From: Parasphingopyxis sp. CP4 | Lineage (GTDB): Bacteria > Pseudomonadota > Alphaproteobacteria > Sphingomonadales > Sphingomonadaceae | DNA: 64,000 nucleotides | Direction of reading: 5' to 3' | Assembly (NCBI RefSeq): GCF_013378055.1 | Contig: NZ_CP051130.1 | Location: 1 to 64,000, forward strand | Shown: positions 17,158 to 25,444 of the stretch, piece after piece | Position numbering within the stretch: position 1 is the first letter of the stretch | How the letters are laid out: every line of letters begins with the position of its first letter | Translations under genes and position numbers: made by a program | Notes under the pieces: generated by a model | What the model was told of the DNA's origin: nothing | The model's input: only the letters and a program-made list of their open reading frames with translations | Database searches by the model: none

Positions 17158-17955
17158 ATGAGTTCATTGGGACAGCAATTGGCGCCGCACCTCACCTTGC
17201 TCAGGCGGTTTGCGCGCGCGCTGACCGGGGACCAGGCGCAGGGCGATGCCTATGTCCGGCTGACACTGGAATCGATCGTCGATACGCCCGATGCCTTTCC
17301 CAGCGATGTGGAGCCACGCACCGGGCTGTACCGTTCGTTCCTCAAGATCTGGGCGCGGGCAGATACTGGCCCGGTCGACGGCCCCGACGATACCGACAGC
17401 TCCGAAGCGATCGCCAATGCGCGGCTTGCGATGATCGACAAGGTTTCGCGCCAAGCCTTGCTCCTGTCCGAAGTCGAAGGATTTACGCAGGCGGAGATTG
17501 GCTATCTGCTCGACCGTTCGGTGGCGGAGATCGACGTGCTGATCGGCGAAGCCAAACAGGATATCGAAGCGCAACTGAAAACCGATGTGCTGATCATCGA
17601 GGACGAGCCGATCATCGCCATGGATATCGAGTCCATTGTGCGCGACCTTGGCCATGATGTGTCCGGCATCGCCGTGACCCGCGACGAGGCCGTGGCCCAG
17701 GCCGGTGAGCATCGGCCCGGGCTCGTGCTTGCCGATATCCAGCTTGCCGATGACAGTTCGGGCATCGATGCAGTCCAGGATATCCTTGCGAAGATAGATG
17801 TACCGGTGATTTTCATTACGGCCTTTCCTGAACGGTTGCTCACCGGAGAACGGCCCGAACCGGCCTTTCTCATCACCAAACCGTTCCAGCATTCGACGGT
17901 CAAAACCGCGATCGCCCAGGCTCTCTTCTTCAACCGGGCCACCGTGCCGGCATAG
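17158..17955 (+). CDS. phyR: General stress response regulator PhyR
   Basis: A 265-residue anti-anti-sigma factor. Residues 1-135 form a sigma-like domain (regions 2 and 4, 'LLSEVEGFTQAEIGYLLDRS') that mimics EcfG, and residues 140-265 form a receiver domain. The acidic pocket is 'IIEDEP', the phospho-acceptor is Asp193 in 'LADIQLA', and the conserved Thr and Lys are in 'FITAFPE' and 'ITKPF'. When phosphorylated, PhyR binds NepR and frees EcfG. The gene has a strong ribosome site and a consensus EcfG promoter. It is divergent from nepR-phyP and followed by ecfG. Confidence 0.95.
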   Translation: MSSLGQQLAPHLTLLRRFARALTGDQAQGDAYVRLTLESIVDTPDAFPSDVEPRTGLYRSFLKIWARADTGPVDGPDDTDSSEAIANARLAMIDKVSRQALLLSEVEGFTQAEIGYLLDRSVAEIDVLIGEAKQDIEAQLKTDVLIIEDEPIIAMDIESIVRDLGHDVSGIAVTRDEAVAQAGEHRPGLVLADIQLADDSSGIDAVQDILAKIDVPVIFITAFPERLLTGERPEPAFLITKPFQHSTVKTAIAQALFFNRATVPA

Positions 17956-18031
17956 CCGCGACGTCTGGTAAAGGCCGCGCGACTTCCTTAGACCGCGGCT
18001 GTGGCCCGGGCGTCTGTTCGCCGAGCATTAT

Positions 18032-18682
18032 GTGTTGGGGGGTCTTTTGACCGCTAATTCTGGCAAGTCCAATAAAGGCCAATCCGCAGATGCGGGATCG
18101 CAATCGCTGTCCGATGCCGATTTCAAAACCCAGCTAGCCGAAGTCATTCCCCATCTGCGCGCATTTGGACGATCGCTGTCGGGCAATCGGGACATGGCCG
18201 ATGATCTAGTCCAGGAGACGCTGCTCAAGGCATGGGCGGCACGCGCCCGCTTTCAGGCCGGAACCAATATGCGGGCCTGGACCTTCATCATTCTGCGCAA
18301 CCTGTTCCTGTCCCAGATGCGCCGCTCCAAATTCAAAGGCGAGTGGGACGATCACACAGCCGATACGCTGTTGGCGGCACCCGCGAGCCAGGATCGCCAT
18401 GTCGAGCTTGGTGATATGCAACGAGCCCTGATGGAGCTGCCCCAAACCCAGCGTGAGGCGCTTATCCTCGTGGGTGCCGGCGGTTTTGCCTATGAGGAAG
18501 CCGCAGAAATTTGCGGCTGCGCTGTCGGAACAATCAAGAGCCGAGTGGCGCGCGGGCGGGTTGCGCTCGAAGAAATCATGGAGACGGGCAAGTTGCCGCC
18601 GCGCGATCAGCATGAAAGTGATGACGACAAGACGGCGCTGCAGGAAATCATGAACGAGGTCGACGATCTCGCCAAACGCTAA
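18032..18682 (+). CDS. ecfG: ECF sigma factor EcfG (general stress response)
   Basis: A sigma factor of up to 216 residues. Region 2 is 'NRDMADDLVQETLLKAW' with 'FQAGTNMRAWTFIILRN', and region 4 is 'LPQTQREALILVGAGGFAYEEAAEICGCAVGTIKSRV', read in pieces across residues 130-175. The start is uncertain: GTG 18032 gives the longest frame, but a TTG at 18047 has the G-rich sequence 'ttggggggtc' just upstream at good spacing and would remove five residues. The gene drives stress genes with GGAAC/CGTT promoters and sits with phyR and nepR. No consensus EcfG promoter is seen directly in front of it. Confidence 0.9.
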   Translation: MLGGLLTANSGKSNKGQSADAGSQSLSDADFKTQLAEVIPHLRAFGRSLSGNRDMADDLVQETLLKAWAARARFQAGTNMRAWTFIILRNLFLSQMRRSKFKGEWDDHTADTLLAAPASQDRHVELGDMQRALMELPQTQREALILVGAGGFAYEEAAEICGCAVGTIKSRVARGRVALEEIMETGKLPPRDQHESDDDKTALQEIMNEVDDLAKR

Positions 18683-18692
18683 GGCAGCGATC

Positions 18693-18878
18693 CTACCCTA
18701 ACCGTTTGAGCAGCCGCGCTAGCGGGTCAGGGATATCCGGCTCGTCGCCATCGGTTTCGGTCGCGGCGCGCAAGCAGCCCCCGATCAGGTCCGCACGGCC
18801 AATGGGACCATAGACCGGGGGCCAATTCTCTACCCGAGATTTGCCGTCATGGGCGCGGGATGAAGAATTGTCGCTCAT
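18693..18878 (-). CDS. Small hypothetical protein (stress locus)
   Basis: A 61-residue frame starting at ATG 18878, convergent with ecfG (10-base gap) and divergent from glnE. The protein is polar and acidic at the C-terminal half ('ETDGDEPDIPDPLARLLKRL'). No domain is recognised. The longer frame that starts at 19013 would overlap glnE, so the shorter start is preferred. A near-consensus EcfG box lies directly upstream. It is a possible real small gene, not proven. Confidence 0.45.
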   Translation of the reverse strand: MSDNSSSRAHDGKSRVENWPPVYGPIGRADLIGGCLRAATETDGDEPDIPDPLARLLKRLG

Positions 18879-18886
18879 GCCTGAAT

Positions 18887-18911
18887 AACGTAGAAGGCAG
18901 GTAATGGTTGC
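18887..18911 (-). promoter_or_regulatory. Near-consensus EcfG box upstream of small ORF
   Basis: On the minus strand GCAAC (18911-18907), a 16-base spacer and CGTT (18890-18887) differ by one base from the EcfG consensus. It ends eight bases before the ATG at 18878, so a transcript from it would be nearly leaderless. It could be a chance match. Confidence 0.3.
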
Positions 18912-18946
18912 ATCTGGCAATCGGCCGCGGGGATTGCTGTATCCAT

Positions 18947-21661
18947 ATGACACAAGCGGGAGAAGCAGATGCGATCGCGGCCGCCATCGACCGGGCGAAG
19001 AGTTTTGCCCCATTTCTCCATCGTCTGATTAACGCCAATCCGGAATATGCGGCCGAGCTTGGCGGCGGTGCGATCCCCAATCGGATTGAGGATTTCGCAA
19101 CGGCGCTGGAGAGCGATCATTCTGATCCGATGCGCGCGCTGCGTCTGGAAAAACAGAAACTCGCGCTCGGTACGGCCATTGGCGATCTTTCGGGACAGCT
19201 CGATCTTGAGCAGACCGTTGAAATACTGTCGGATTTTGCCGATTATTCGCTCGACCGGGCGATCGAAACCGCCTTTGCTGAACGCTATCCGGACGCCGAT
19301 CCCCGCGGTTTTGCAGTAATCGCGCTCGGCAAACATGGCAGCCGCGAACTCAATTATTCGTCAGACATTGATCTCATTTTCCTGTTCGATCCGGAAACCA
19401 TGCCACGTCGTGAAAAGGACGATCCCCAACAGGCTGCGGTCCGAATTGGACGCCGAGTGAGCGAACTTTTGAATGAGCGAACCGGAGACGGTTATGTGTT
19501 TCGGGTCGATCTGCGCCTGCGCCCGTCTCCCGAAGTCACGCCCATCGTGCTCGCGATCGGTGCGGCTATTGCGCATTATGAGTCCAGCGCCGAACCATGG
19601 GAGCGCGCGGTCTTCATTCGTGCCCGTGCAGCGGCTGGCGATATCGCTCTCGGGACGCAATTTCTCGATGCGATCCGTCCCTTTGTGTGGCGCCGTTCCC
19701 TCGATTTCAGCGCCATAAAAACCATTCGCTCAATGTCGCACCGGATCCGCGATCACTATGCCCAAGGCCAAGGTTTCGGACCGGGATATGACCTTAAACG
19801 GGGCAGGGGCGGGATTCGAGAGATCGAGTTTTACGCGCAGATCCATCAGCTCATTCATGGCGGGCGTGATGCTCAGTTGCGCGCTCCGGCAACGCTGGAT
19901 GCGCTCGCCGCGCTGGGTGAGGGCGGGCATATCCCGGTCAGCGAGGTGGAGCGACTTTCCGGCGCCTATCGGCTGTATCGAACGATCGAACATCGGCTCC
20001 AGATGATCGAGGACCAGCAAACCCACAGCTTGCCGAGCGATGCGGAGGCACTCGATCAGGTTGCGCACCTGCACGATGTCGCGAATGGCGATGCGCTACT
20101 GGAGATGCTGGCTGGACCCGTGACCTATGTCGGCGCTCTGTATGATCAGCTCGATAGCGAAGACGAAGACCGATTGCCGTCTGACCCTGATTTGCTGGAT
20201 AAAGCCCTGGAGCAAGCCGGATTCACCGCTCAAGCTCAGGCGAGGCGTCTGATTACGGGATGGCGCGCCGGAAAGTTGCGCTCGACGCAATCAATTGTCG
20301 CACGCGAAGCGCTTGAACCTGTGCTGCCAATTCTGGTCCCGGAGATGGGGTGCTCACCTGACCCGGGTGGCGCGATCCGGCGGTTCGACATCCTCCTGGA
20401 TCGCTTGCCGAGCGCGGTAAATCTGTTTCGACTGCTGGAAGCACGGCCCGGCCTGATCACATTGCTCGTCGATATTCTCAGCCATGCACCTGCGCTGGCC
20501 GATGAGTTGGCGCGTCATGCCCAGCTGTTCGATGGACTTATCGATGCGACTGCTCTCGACCCGCCCGAGCCGCTGGACGAGCTGATAGCGATGCTTGAAG
20601 AGCGCAGCATATCTGCCGACTATCAGGCAAAGCTCAATCGGATGCGCCAATTGGTGGGCGAAGAGCGATTTGCACTGGGTGTCCAGTTGATTGAGGGGCG
20701 AAGCGATCCATTGGAAGTCGCAGGCGGCTATTCTCGCGTGGCTGAAGCCTCCATCAATATTCTTGCCGACGCGGCGATCGCAGAGTTTGAAGCCACTCAT
20801 GGGCAGATTGATGGCAGCGATTTAGTGATCCTGGCGCTTGGGCGGCTCGGTGGCGAGGCGCTAACCCATGCATCGGATCTCGATCTTGTTTATCTTTTTA
20901 CGGGCGATCATTCGGCACAATCGGACGGCGAACGACCACTCGGCGCCACCAGCTATTATCAGCGGCTCGCCCAGCGCGTCAGCGCCGCTCTGAGCGTGCC
21001 CACCGCTGCCGGGCCACTTTATGAAGTCGATACACGTCTCAGGCCTTCAGGAGCCCAAGGGCTGTTGGCCGTGTCGTTTGACAGCTTCGCCGCCTATCAT
21101 CGCGACAATGCGTGGAACTGGGAACATATGGCGCTTGCCCGCGCCCGCCCGGTCTATGGACCCTCCGACGCCTGCGATGAACTCGCTGAGATGATCCGGC
21201 AGACGCTGGACCGGGAGCGGGATGGTGAGAAGCTCCTTGCCGATGTGCGGGCGATCCGCCGGGAGATCGCACAACACAAGCCGGCGGCTGGTTCGTTCGA
21301 CGTAAAGATGATTGATGGCGGCCTTGTCGATCTCGAATTCTGCATTCACCTGACGCAATTATATGAACGCACAGGATTTGATCCGCAGCTACCCAAGGCG
21401 ATCGTCGCGCTGTCCGACGCCGGTCTGGTCGATCCGGCACTGTCGAGCGCCCATGATTTACTGACCCGGATGCTGGTCACGCTGCGATTGGTTGCGCCGG
21501 GTTCAAAGGATATCGCCAAAGCGAGTCGGGAATTGGTGGCTGCGCGCTGCGGAGCGGAAAACTGGGATGCGCTGGTTGCAGAATATGAACAAGCGCGGCA
21601 ATGCGTGATGCGCGAATGGCATAGAATCGCACATATCCCCGACGAAGGAGAGACAGGATGA
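18947..21661 (+). CDS. glnE: Bifunctional glutamine synthetase adenylyltransferase/adenylyl-removing enzyme
   Basis: A 904-residue enzyme that adds or removes AMP on glutamine synthetase in response to PII signalling. Both nucleotidyltransferase halves are intact: 'ALGKHGSRELNYSSDIDLIF' starting near residue 125 (de-adenylylase half) and 'ALGRLGGEALTHASDLDLVY' starting near residue 628 (adenylylase half). The ATG at 18947 is chosen over an upstream TTG because it begins the natural N-terminal helix. The stop overlaps bcp (ATGA). Confidence 0.94.
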   Translation: MTQAGEADAIAAAIDRAKSFAPFLHRLINANPEYAAELGGGAIPNRIEDFATALESDHSDPMRALRLEKQKLALGTAIGDLSGQLDLEQTVEILSDFADYSLDRAIETAFAERYPDADPRGFAVIALGKHGSRELNYSSDIDLIFLFDPETMPRREKDDPQQAAVRIGRRVSELLNERTGDGYVFRVDLRLRPSPEVTPIVLAIGAAIAHYESSAEPWERAVFIRARAAAGDIALGTQFLDAIRPFVWRRSLDFSAIKTIRSMSHRIRDHYAQGQGFGPGYDLKRGRGGIREIEFYAQIHQLIHGGRDAQLRAPATLDALAALGEGGHIPVSEVERLSGAYRLYRTIEHRLQMIEDQQTHSLPSDAEALDQVAHLHDVANGDALLEMLAGPVTYVGALYDQLDSEDEDRLPSDPDLLDKALEQAGFTAQAQARRLITGWRAGKLRSTQSIVAREALEPVLPILVPEMGCSPDPGGAIRRFDILLDRLPSAVNLFRLLEARPGLITLLVDILSHAPALADELARHAQLFDGLIDATALDPPEPLDELIAMLEERSISADYQAKLNRMRQLVGEERFALGVQLIEGRSDPLEVAGGYSRVAEASINILADAAIAEFEATHGQIDGSDLVILALGRLGGEALTHASDLDLVYLFTGDHSAQSDGERPLGATSYYQRLAQRVSAALSVPTAAGPLYEVDTRLRPSGAQGLLAVSFDSFAAYHRDNAWNWEHMALARARPVYGPSDACDELAEMIRQTLDRERDGEKLLADVRAIRREIAQHKPAAGSFDVKMIDGGLVDLEFCIHLTQLYERTGFDPQLPKAIVALSDAGLVDPALSSAHDLLTRMLVTLRLVAPGSKDIAKASRELVAARCGAENWDALVAEYEQARQCVMREWHRIAHIPDEGETG

Positions 21662-22119
21662 TCGAAGAAGGGCAAATGGCGCCCGATGTGGTTTTGCAGC
21701 TACCGGATGAAAGTGAAACGCAGCTGAGCGCCTATCGCGGGCAGCCGCTGGTTCTCTATTTCTATCCCAAGGATGATACGCCGGGCTGCACCAAGGAAGC
21801 GATCGCCTTTACCGATTTGGCCGGCGATTTTGCCAAGGCTGGCGCGAAGGTCGTTGGTGTGTCGAAGGATCCGCCCGCCAAACATGTGAAATTTGCCGAT
21901 AAGCACGGTCTTAAAGTGGATCTCGCAACCGATGCCGATGGATCGGTTACCGAAGCCTTCGGCGTCTGGGTCGAAAAGAATATGTATGGTCGCAAATATA
22001 TGGGCATCCAGCGCGCCACCTTCCTGATCGATAGTGATGGCAAGGTCGCCACGGTGTGGCCGAAGGTGAAAGTCGCTGGCCATGCAGAAGCGGTGCTCGA
22101 GGCCGTCAAAGGCCTTTAG
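21658..22119 (+). CDS. bcp: Thiol peroxidase of the Bcp/PrxQ family (1-Cys form)
   Basis: A 153-residue peroxiredoxin that reduces hydroperoxides. The active-site segment 'FYPKDDTPGCTKEAI' holds the peroxidatic cysteine (about residue 44). The resolving cysteine five residues later, found in E. coli Bcp, is isoleucine here, and no other cysteine exists in the protein. It must therefore use an external thiol for recycling. The start overlaps the glnE stop, so the two genes are coupled. Confidence 0.92.
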   Translation: MIEEGQMAPDVVLQLPDESETQLSAYRGQPLVLYFYPKDDTPGCTKEAIAFTDLAGDFAKAGAKVVGVSKDPPAKHVKFADKHGLKVDLATDADGSVTEAFGVWVEKNMYGRKYMGIQRATFLIDSDGKVATVWPKVKVAGHAEAVLEAVKGL

Positions 22120-22123
22120 GCCG

Positions 22124-22921
22124 ATGCCGCAAGCAAGCGTCGCGTCCGCCGTCACATCGGTTCTGATTGCCGCCAATCCGCACGAGAAGGTTTTTGCCGC
22201 ACGCTCCGCCGCGCGTAATTGGCGGCTGGGTCGGCTCGGCCATGTCTTCGATACAGACATGCCGGATCGCCCCGGTCGTCCTGATCGGCCTGAACTGTGT
22301 CCGCCGTCCAAGATGCCTCGCCGGGGAAAGGGGGGATCGGAGCGGTCGCGGATCGCGATGCTCCATGCCCTTGCCCATATCGAATTTGCCGCGATTGACC
22401 TGGCCTTCGATCTGATCGGCCGGTTCGGTAGTCAGTTTCCGCCTGAATTTGTCGATGATTGGATGCGGGTGGGCGCGGAGGAGGCGATGCATTTCGCATT
22501 GCTCGATCGTCGGCTCCGCACGCTCGGGTCCAGCTATGGCGCGCTGCCTGCGCATGACGGCTTATGGGAATCGGCTGAGACGACTGCACATGATGCGGCT
22601 GCCCGCCTTGCAATTGTTCCGATGGTGCTCGAAGCGCGCGGACTGGATGTGACGCCCATGACGATCGAGCGTTTTGACCAAGCAGGAGACATTCCGTCTG
22701 CACGAATTCTGGCCCGTATTATGAACGACGAAATCAAGCATGTCGGATTCGGCGTGAAATGGTTTGAATACAGATGCAAAAGTGACAATGTTGCACCGCA
22801 GCAACAGTGGAAGAATCTCGTTTCGCGCTATTTTGGCGGGCAGCTAAAGCCTCCATTCAACGATTCAGCGCGTCGACAAGCCGGTTTGACCCGAGATTTT
22901 TACCAATCCCTTGCCTGTTAG
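22124..22921 (+). CDS. DUF455 ferritin-like protein
   Basis: A 265-residue protein of the DUF455 (COG2833) ferritin-like family. Carboxylate/His clusters typical of a di-iron four-helix bundle are seen: 'ALAHIEFAAIDLAFD', 'EEAMHFALLDRRL', 'DEIKHVGFGVKWF'. The biochemical role is not established. The ATG at 22124 lies four bases after the bcp stop; an earlier start would overlap bcp heavily. It is the last member of the glnE-bcp run. Confidence 0.82.
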   Translation: MPQASVASAVTSVLIAANPHEKVFAARSAARNWRLGRLGHVFDTDMPDRPGRPDRPELCPPSKMPRRGKGGSERSRIAMLHALAHIEFAAIDLAFDLIGRFGSQFPPEFVDDWMRVGAEEAMHFALLDRRLRTLGSSYGALPAHDGLWESAETTAHDAAARLAIVPMVLEARGLDVTPMTIERFDQAGDIPSARILARIMNDEIKHVGFGVKWFEYRCKSDNVAPQQQWKNLVSRYFGGQLKPPFNDSARRQAGLTRDFYQSLAC

Positions 22922-23049
22922 GCACTTCGTAAACAATGTCGCCCCACACCGGAAGCGGGGGGACAATTGCCGTCTCCGGATATGAGTATTTTTTGATTTG
23001 CGCGCGGAATTTGCGTGTCAGATCGCCATAAACGGGTCGCAACACCGCT

Positions 23050-23706
23050 ATGACGATACAGTTTTTTTCATCGGCCAAAAAATCCCTGGTTGGCATCGGC
23101 TATGCGCTGCTTGCCGGGCTCGGCATTGCAGTTTTTGCAACGCCAGCCGCTGCCCAATCGACGACAGCTGCCAGCGCCGAAACCTCTGATGTCCGCGCTT
23201 TGTTCGCCAGCTGGCGGCAGGATGAACGCCAACGCCGGGGTGTGATGGCTATTCCGTCGCTCCGCCCGGTTGAGGGCTATCGGCTTACGAGCAGCTTTGG
23301 CACGCGTAGCGATCCGTTCCGCCGTGGTCGCCGCATGCACAACGGCCTCGATATGGCCGGTCCGGTCGGCACCCCGATCTATGCGACAGCAGACGGCATT
23401 GTCGGTCGCGCGCAATGGGTTGGCGGCTATGGCAAATATGTCGAGATCAACCATGGCGGCGAAATCCAGACCCGTTACGGCCATATGTCGCGTATTCTGG
23501 TTGAGCCCGGTGCACGCGTTACACGCGGCCAGCTGATCGGCCGTATGGGCTCGACGGGCCGCTCCACGGGCAGCCATCTTCACTATGAAGTCCGTATCGC
23601 CGGTCGTCCGGTCAATCCGATGCCATTCATGACATCGGGTGCCTATCTGGCGCAGCTGGCTGATGCGAGCAGCGAGAGCATTGGCGCGGTTGGCGCGAGC
23701 CAGTAA
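23050..23706 (+). CDS. M23 family (LytM-type) peptidase
   Basis: A 218-residue exported zinc endopeptidase candidate that would cut peptidoglycan cross-bridges. An N-terminal hydrophobic signal (about 14-36, ending 'ATPAAAQS') is followed by a LytM domain at about 75-200. Zinc ligands are visible in 'RRMHNGLDMAGP' (HxxxD) and 'GSHLHYEVR' (HxH). Both are intact, so it may be an active enzyme rather than an EnvC-type activator. Confidence 0.9.
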   Translation: MTIQFFSSAKKSLVGIGYALLAGLGIAVFATPAAAQSTTAASAETSDVRALFASWRQDERQRRGVMAIPSLRPVEGYRLTSSFGTRSDPFRRGRRMHNGLDMAGPVGTPIYATADGIVGRAQWVGGYGKYVEINHGGEIQTRYGHMSRILVEPGARVTRGQLIGRMGSTGRSTGSHLHYEVRIAGRPVNPMPFMTSGAYLAQLADASSESIGAVGASQ

Positions 23707-23775
23707 TTTTTATCAGATTGAGGCAGAGCGGAGCGCGCGCTTGTCGCAGCGCATCCCAATGCCTATTTTAAGCGC

Positions 23776-24111
23776 ATGACAGACGTGATTGATATTGATC
23801 TGACCCCGGCTGCTGCAGAACGTGTTGCCGCTATTGCCGAGCGTCAGGGCAAGCCTGCTATCTTGCGGCTGGCTGTCGACGGCGGCGGCTGTGCAGGATT
23901 TCAGTATCGCTTTGAGCTTGCCGATGATGTTGCCGATGACGATGTCTTGGCCGAGCGCGATGGCGTGAAGCTGGTCGTCGATACGATCAGCCTTGATCTG
24001 GTGCGTGGCAGCGCGGTCGATTTCGTTGAAAATCTCGGCGGCGCGGCCTTTCAGGTCAACAATCCCAACGCCCAGTCGGGTTGCGGCTGCGGCACCAGCT
24101 TCTCGGTCTAG
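23776..24111 (+). CDS. erpA: Iron-sulfur cluster insertion protein (ErpA/IscA-type)
   Basis: A 111-residue A-type carrier that delivers Fe-S clusters to apoproteins. The three cluster cysteines are present: one in 'DGGGCAGFQY' and two in the C-terminal 'SGCGCGTSF'. 'NPNAQSGCGCG' is the family end. It is convergent with the following acetyltransferase; the two stop codons share the bases CTAG. ErpA is favoured over IscA because no isc/suf genes are near, but this is not decisive. Confidence 0.88.
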   Translation: MTDVIDIDLTPAAAERVAAIAERQGKPAILRLAVDGGGCAGFQYRFELADDVADDDVLAERDGVKLVVDTISLDLVRGSAVDFVENLGGAAFQVNNPNAQSGCGCGTSFSV

Positions 24112-24605
24112 CCAAATTCGATAATCATGACGATGCGGGTGGCGGGATCAAATCCGTCGGCAATTTCCTCGTCCAGGTCTGCCTGCACGCCAGGATCGGG
24201 CTCCGGCCATTCGACAAATCCAAGCGAAGCGTAGAAGGGCGCATTCCAGGGAATCTCCCGATCGGTAATCAGGGAGATCGCAGGGAAGGCGGTTCGCGCA
24301 TGGGCGATCGCATGGCGCATCAGCGCCCGGCCGATCCCGCGCCCCTGAAACGCCTTCGCCACTGATAGCTGGTCGACATACATGCTGGTCTCGGTCGCAT
24401 GAGCGCAGACCAGGCCGGCAAGCTGCCCGTCGACCTCAGCCACCCAGAGCGTGCCTTCGCCGAGCGCCCGGTTAAACCGAAACGCCTCGGAAACATCCTC
24501 GTCGAGCGCCCATTCGAGATGCGTGCCGCGAAACAGTTCGTCGGACGAGCGAATGACCGCATCAAGCGCGTCGAGCTCCGTCGCTTTGCCCAATCGGATA
24601 TTCAC
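24108..24605 (-). CDS. GNAT family N-acetyltransferase
   Basis: A 165-residue acetyltransferase. The acetyl-CoA loop is 'VAKAFQGRGIGRALMRHAI' (Q/RxxGxG/A motif), preceded by the beta strand 'MYVDQLSVA'. The GTG at 24605 is preferred since 'gggaga' lies just before it; the frame can also be read from an ATG at 24656. Substrate is unknown. It is divergent from xthA with about 50 bases between them. Confidence 0.82.
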   Translation of the reverse strand: MNIRLGKATELDALDAVIRSSDELFRGTHLEWALDEDVSEAFRFNRALGEGTLWVAEVDGQLAGLVCAHATETSMYVDQLSVAKAFQGRGIGRALMRHAIAHARTAFPAISLITDREIPWNAPFYASLGFVEWPEPDPGVQADLDEEIADGFDPATRIVMIIEFG

Positions 24606-24654
24606 GCCATTCTCCCACTGGTCGTTTGCGCGCGGGCCATGCATAACAGCGCCC

Positions 24655-25431
24655 ATGAAAATCGCGACCTACAATGTGAACGGCATCAATGCCCGCCTGC
24701 CGCGCCTGACCGAATGGCTCGATGAACAAAAGCCCGATCTCGTCTGCCTCCAGGAACTGAAGGGCGATGGCGATCGCTTGCCGAAAAAGGCGATTGAGGA
24801 CGCTGGTTATACCGGAATGTGGCTCGGCCAGAAGGCGTTCAATGGCGTAGCAATCCTCACTCCCAGAGGTGGTGAGCTTGTCGAGCGCCAGAGCGGCCTT
24901 CCAGGCGATCCGGAGGACGAGCAGAGCCGCTATGTCGAGGCAGAGCTGGGCGACGTGATTGTTGCCTCCATCTATCTGCCCAATGGCAATCCGCAGCCTG
25001 GCCCCAAATTCGATTACAAACTGTCATGGATGGAGCGGCTGCTGGCCCGGGCGGAGGAGCTTTTTGCGCTCGAGCGCCCGGTGGTGCTGGCCGGCGACTA
25101 TAATGTGATCCCCACGGACGACGACGTCCATTCGCCCGCTGCGATGGCCGATGACGCGCTCACTCAGCCGGAAAGTCGCGCCGCCTTTCGCCGGCTCGCG
25201 GCAATGGGCTGGACCGACGCGATCCGGGCGCGCTTCCCGACGGGCAAGATCTGGACCTATTGGGATTACCAGGCTGGAGCCTGGCAGCGGGATGCAGGTT
25301 TGCGAATCGATCACCTGATGCTCAGCCCGGTGGCCGCAGATCGACTCACCAATGCTGGCGTCGACAAGGAATATCGGGGTCGCGAAAAGGCCTCGGATCA
25401 CACGCCGATTTGGATTGAGCTGGCGGACTAG
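24655..25431 (+). CDS. xthA: Exodeoxyribonuclease III
   Basis: A 258-residue AP endonuclease / 3'-exonuclease of the endonuclease-exonuclease-phosphatase fold, used in base excision repair. Hallmarks are 'MKIATYNVNGINARL' at the start, 'CLQELKG' (metal Glu), 'GDYNVIPTDDDV' and the C-terminal 'RIDHLMLS' with 'ASDHTPIWIEL' (catalytic His). The start at 24655 is set by the family N-terminus; a longer upstream frame overlaps the acetyltransferase and is not real. Confidence 0.94.
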   Translation: MKIATYNVNGINARLPRLTEWLDEQKPDLVCLQELKGDGDRLPKKAIEDAGYTGMWLGQKAFNGVAILTPRGGELVERQSGLPGDPEDEQSRYVEAELGDVIVASIYLPNGNPQPGPKFDYKLSWMERLLARAEELFALERPVVLAGDYNVIPTDDDVHSPAAMADDALTQPESRAAFRRLAAMGWTDAIRARFPTGKIWTYWDYQAGAWQRDAGLRIDHLMLSPVAADRLTNAGVDKEYRGREKASDHTPIWIELAD

Positions 25432-25444
25432 CCGCGCTTAAACC

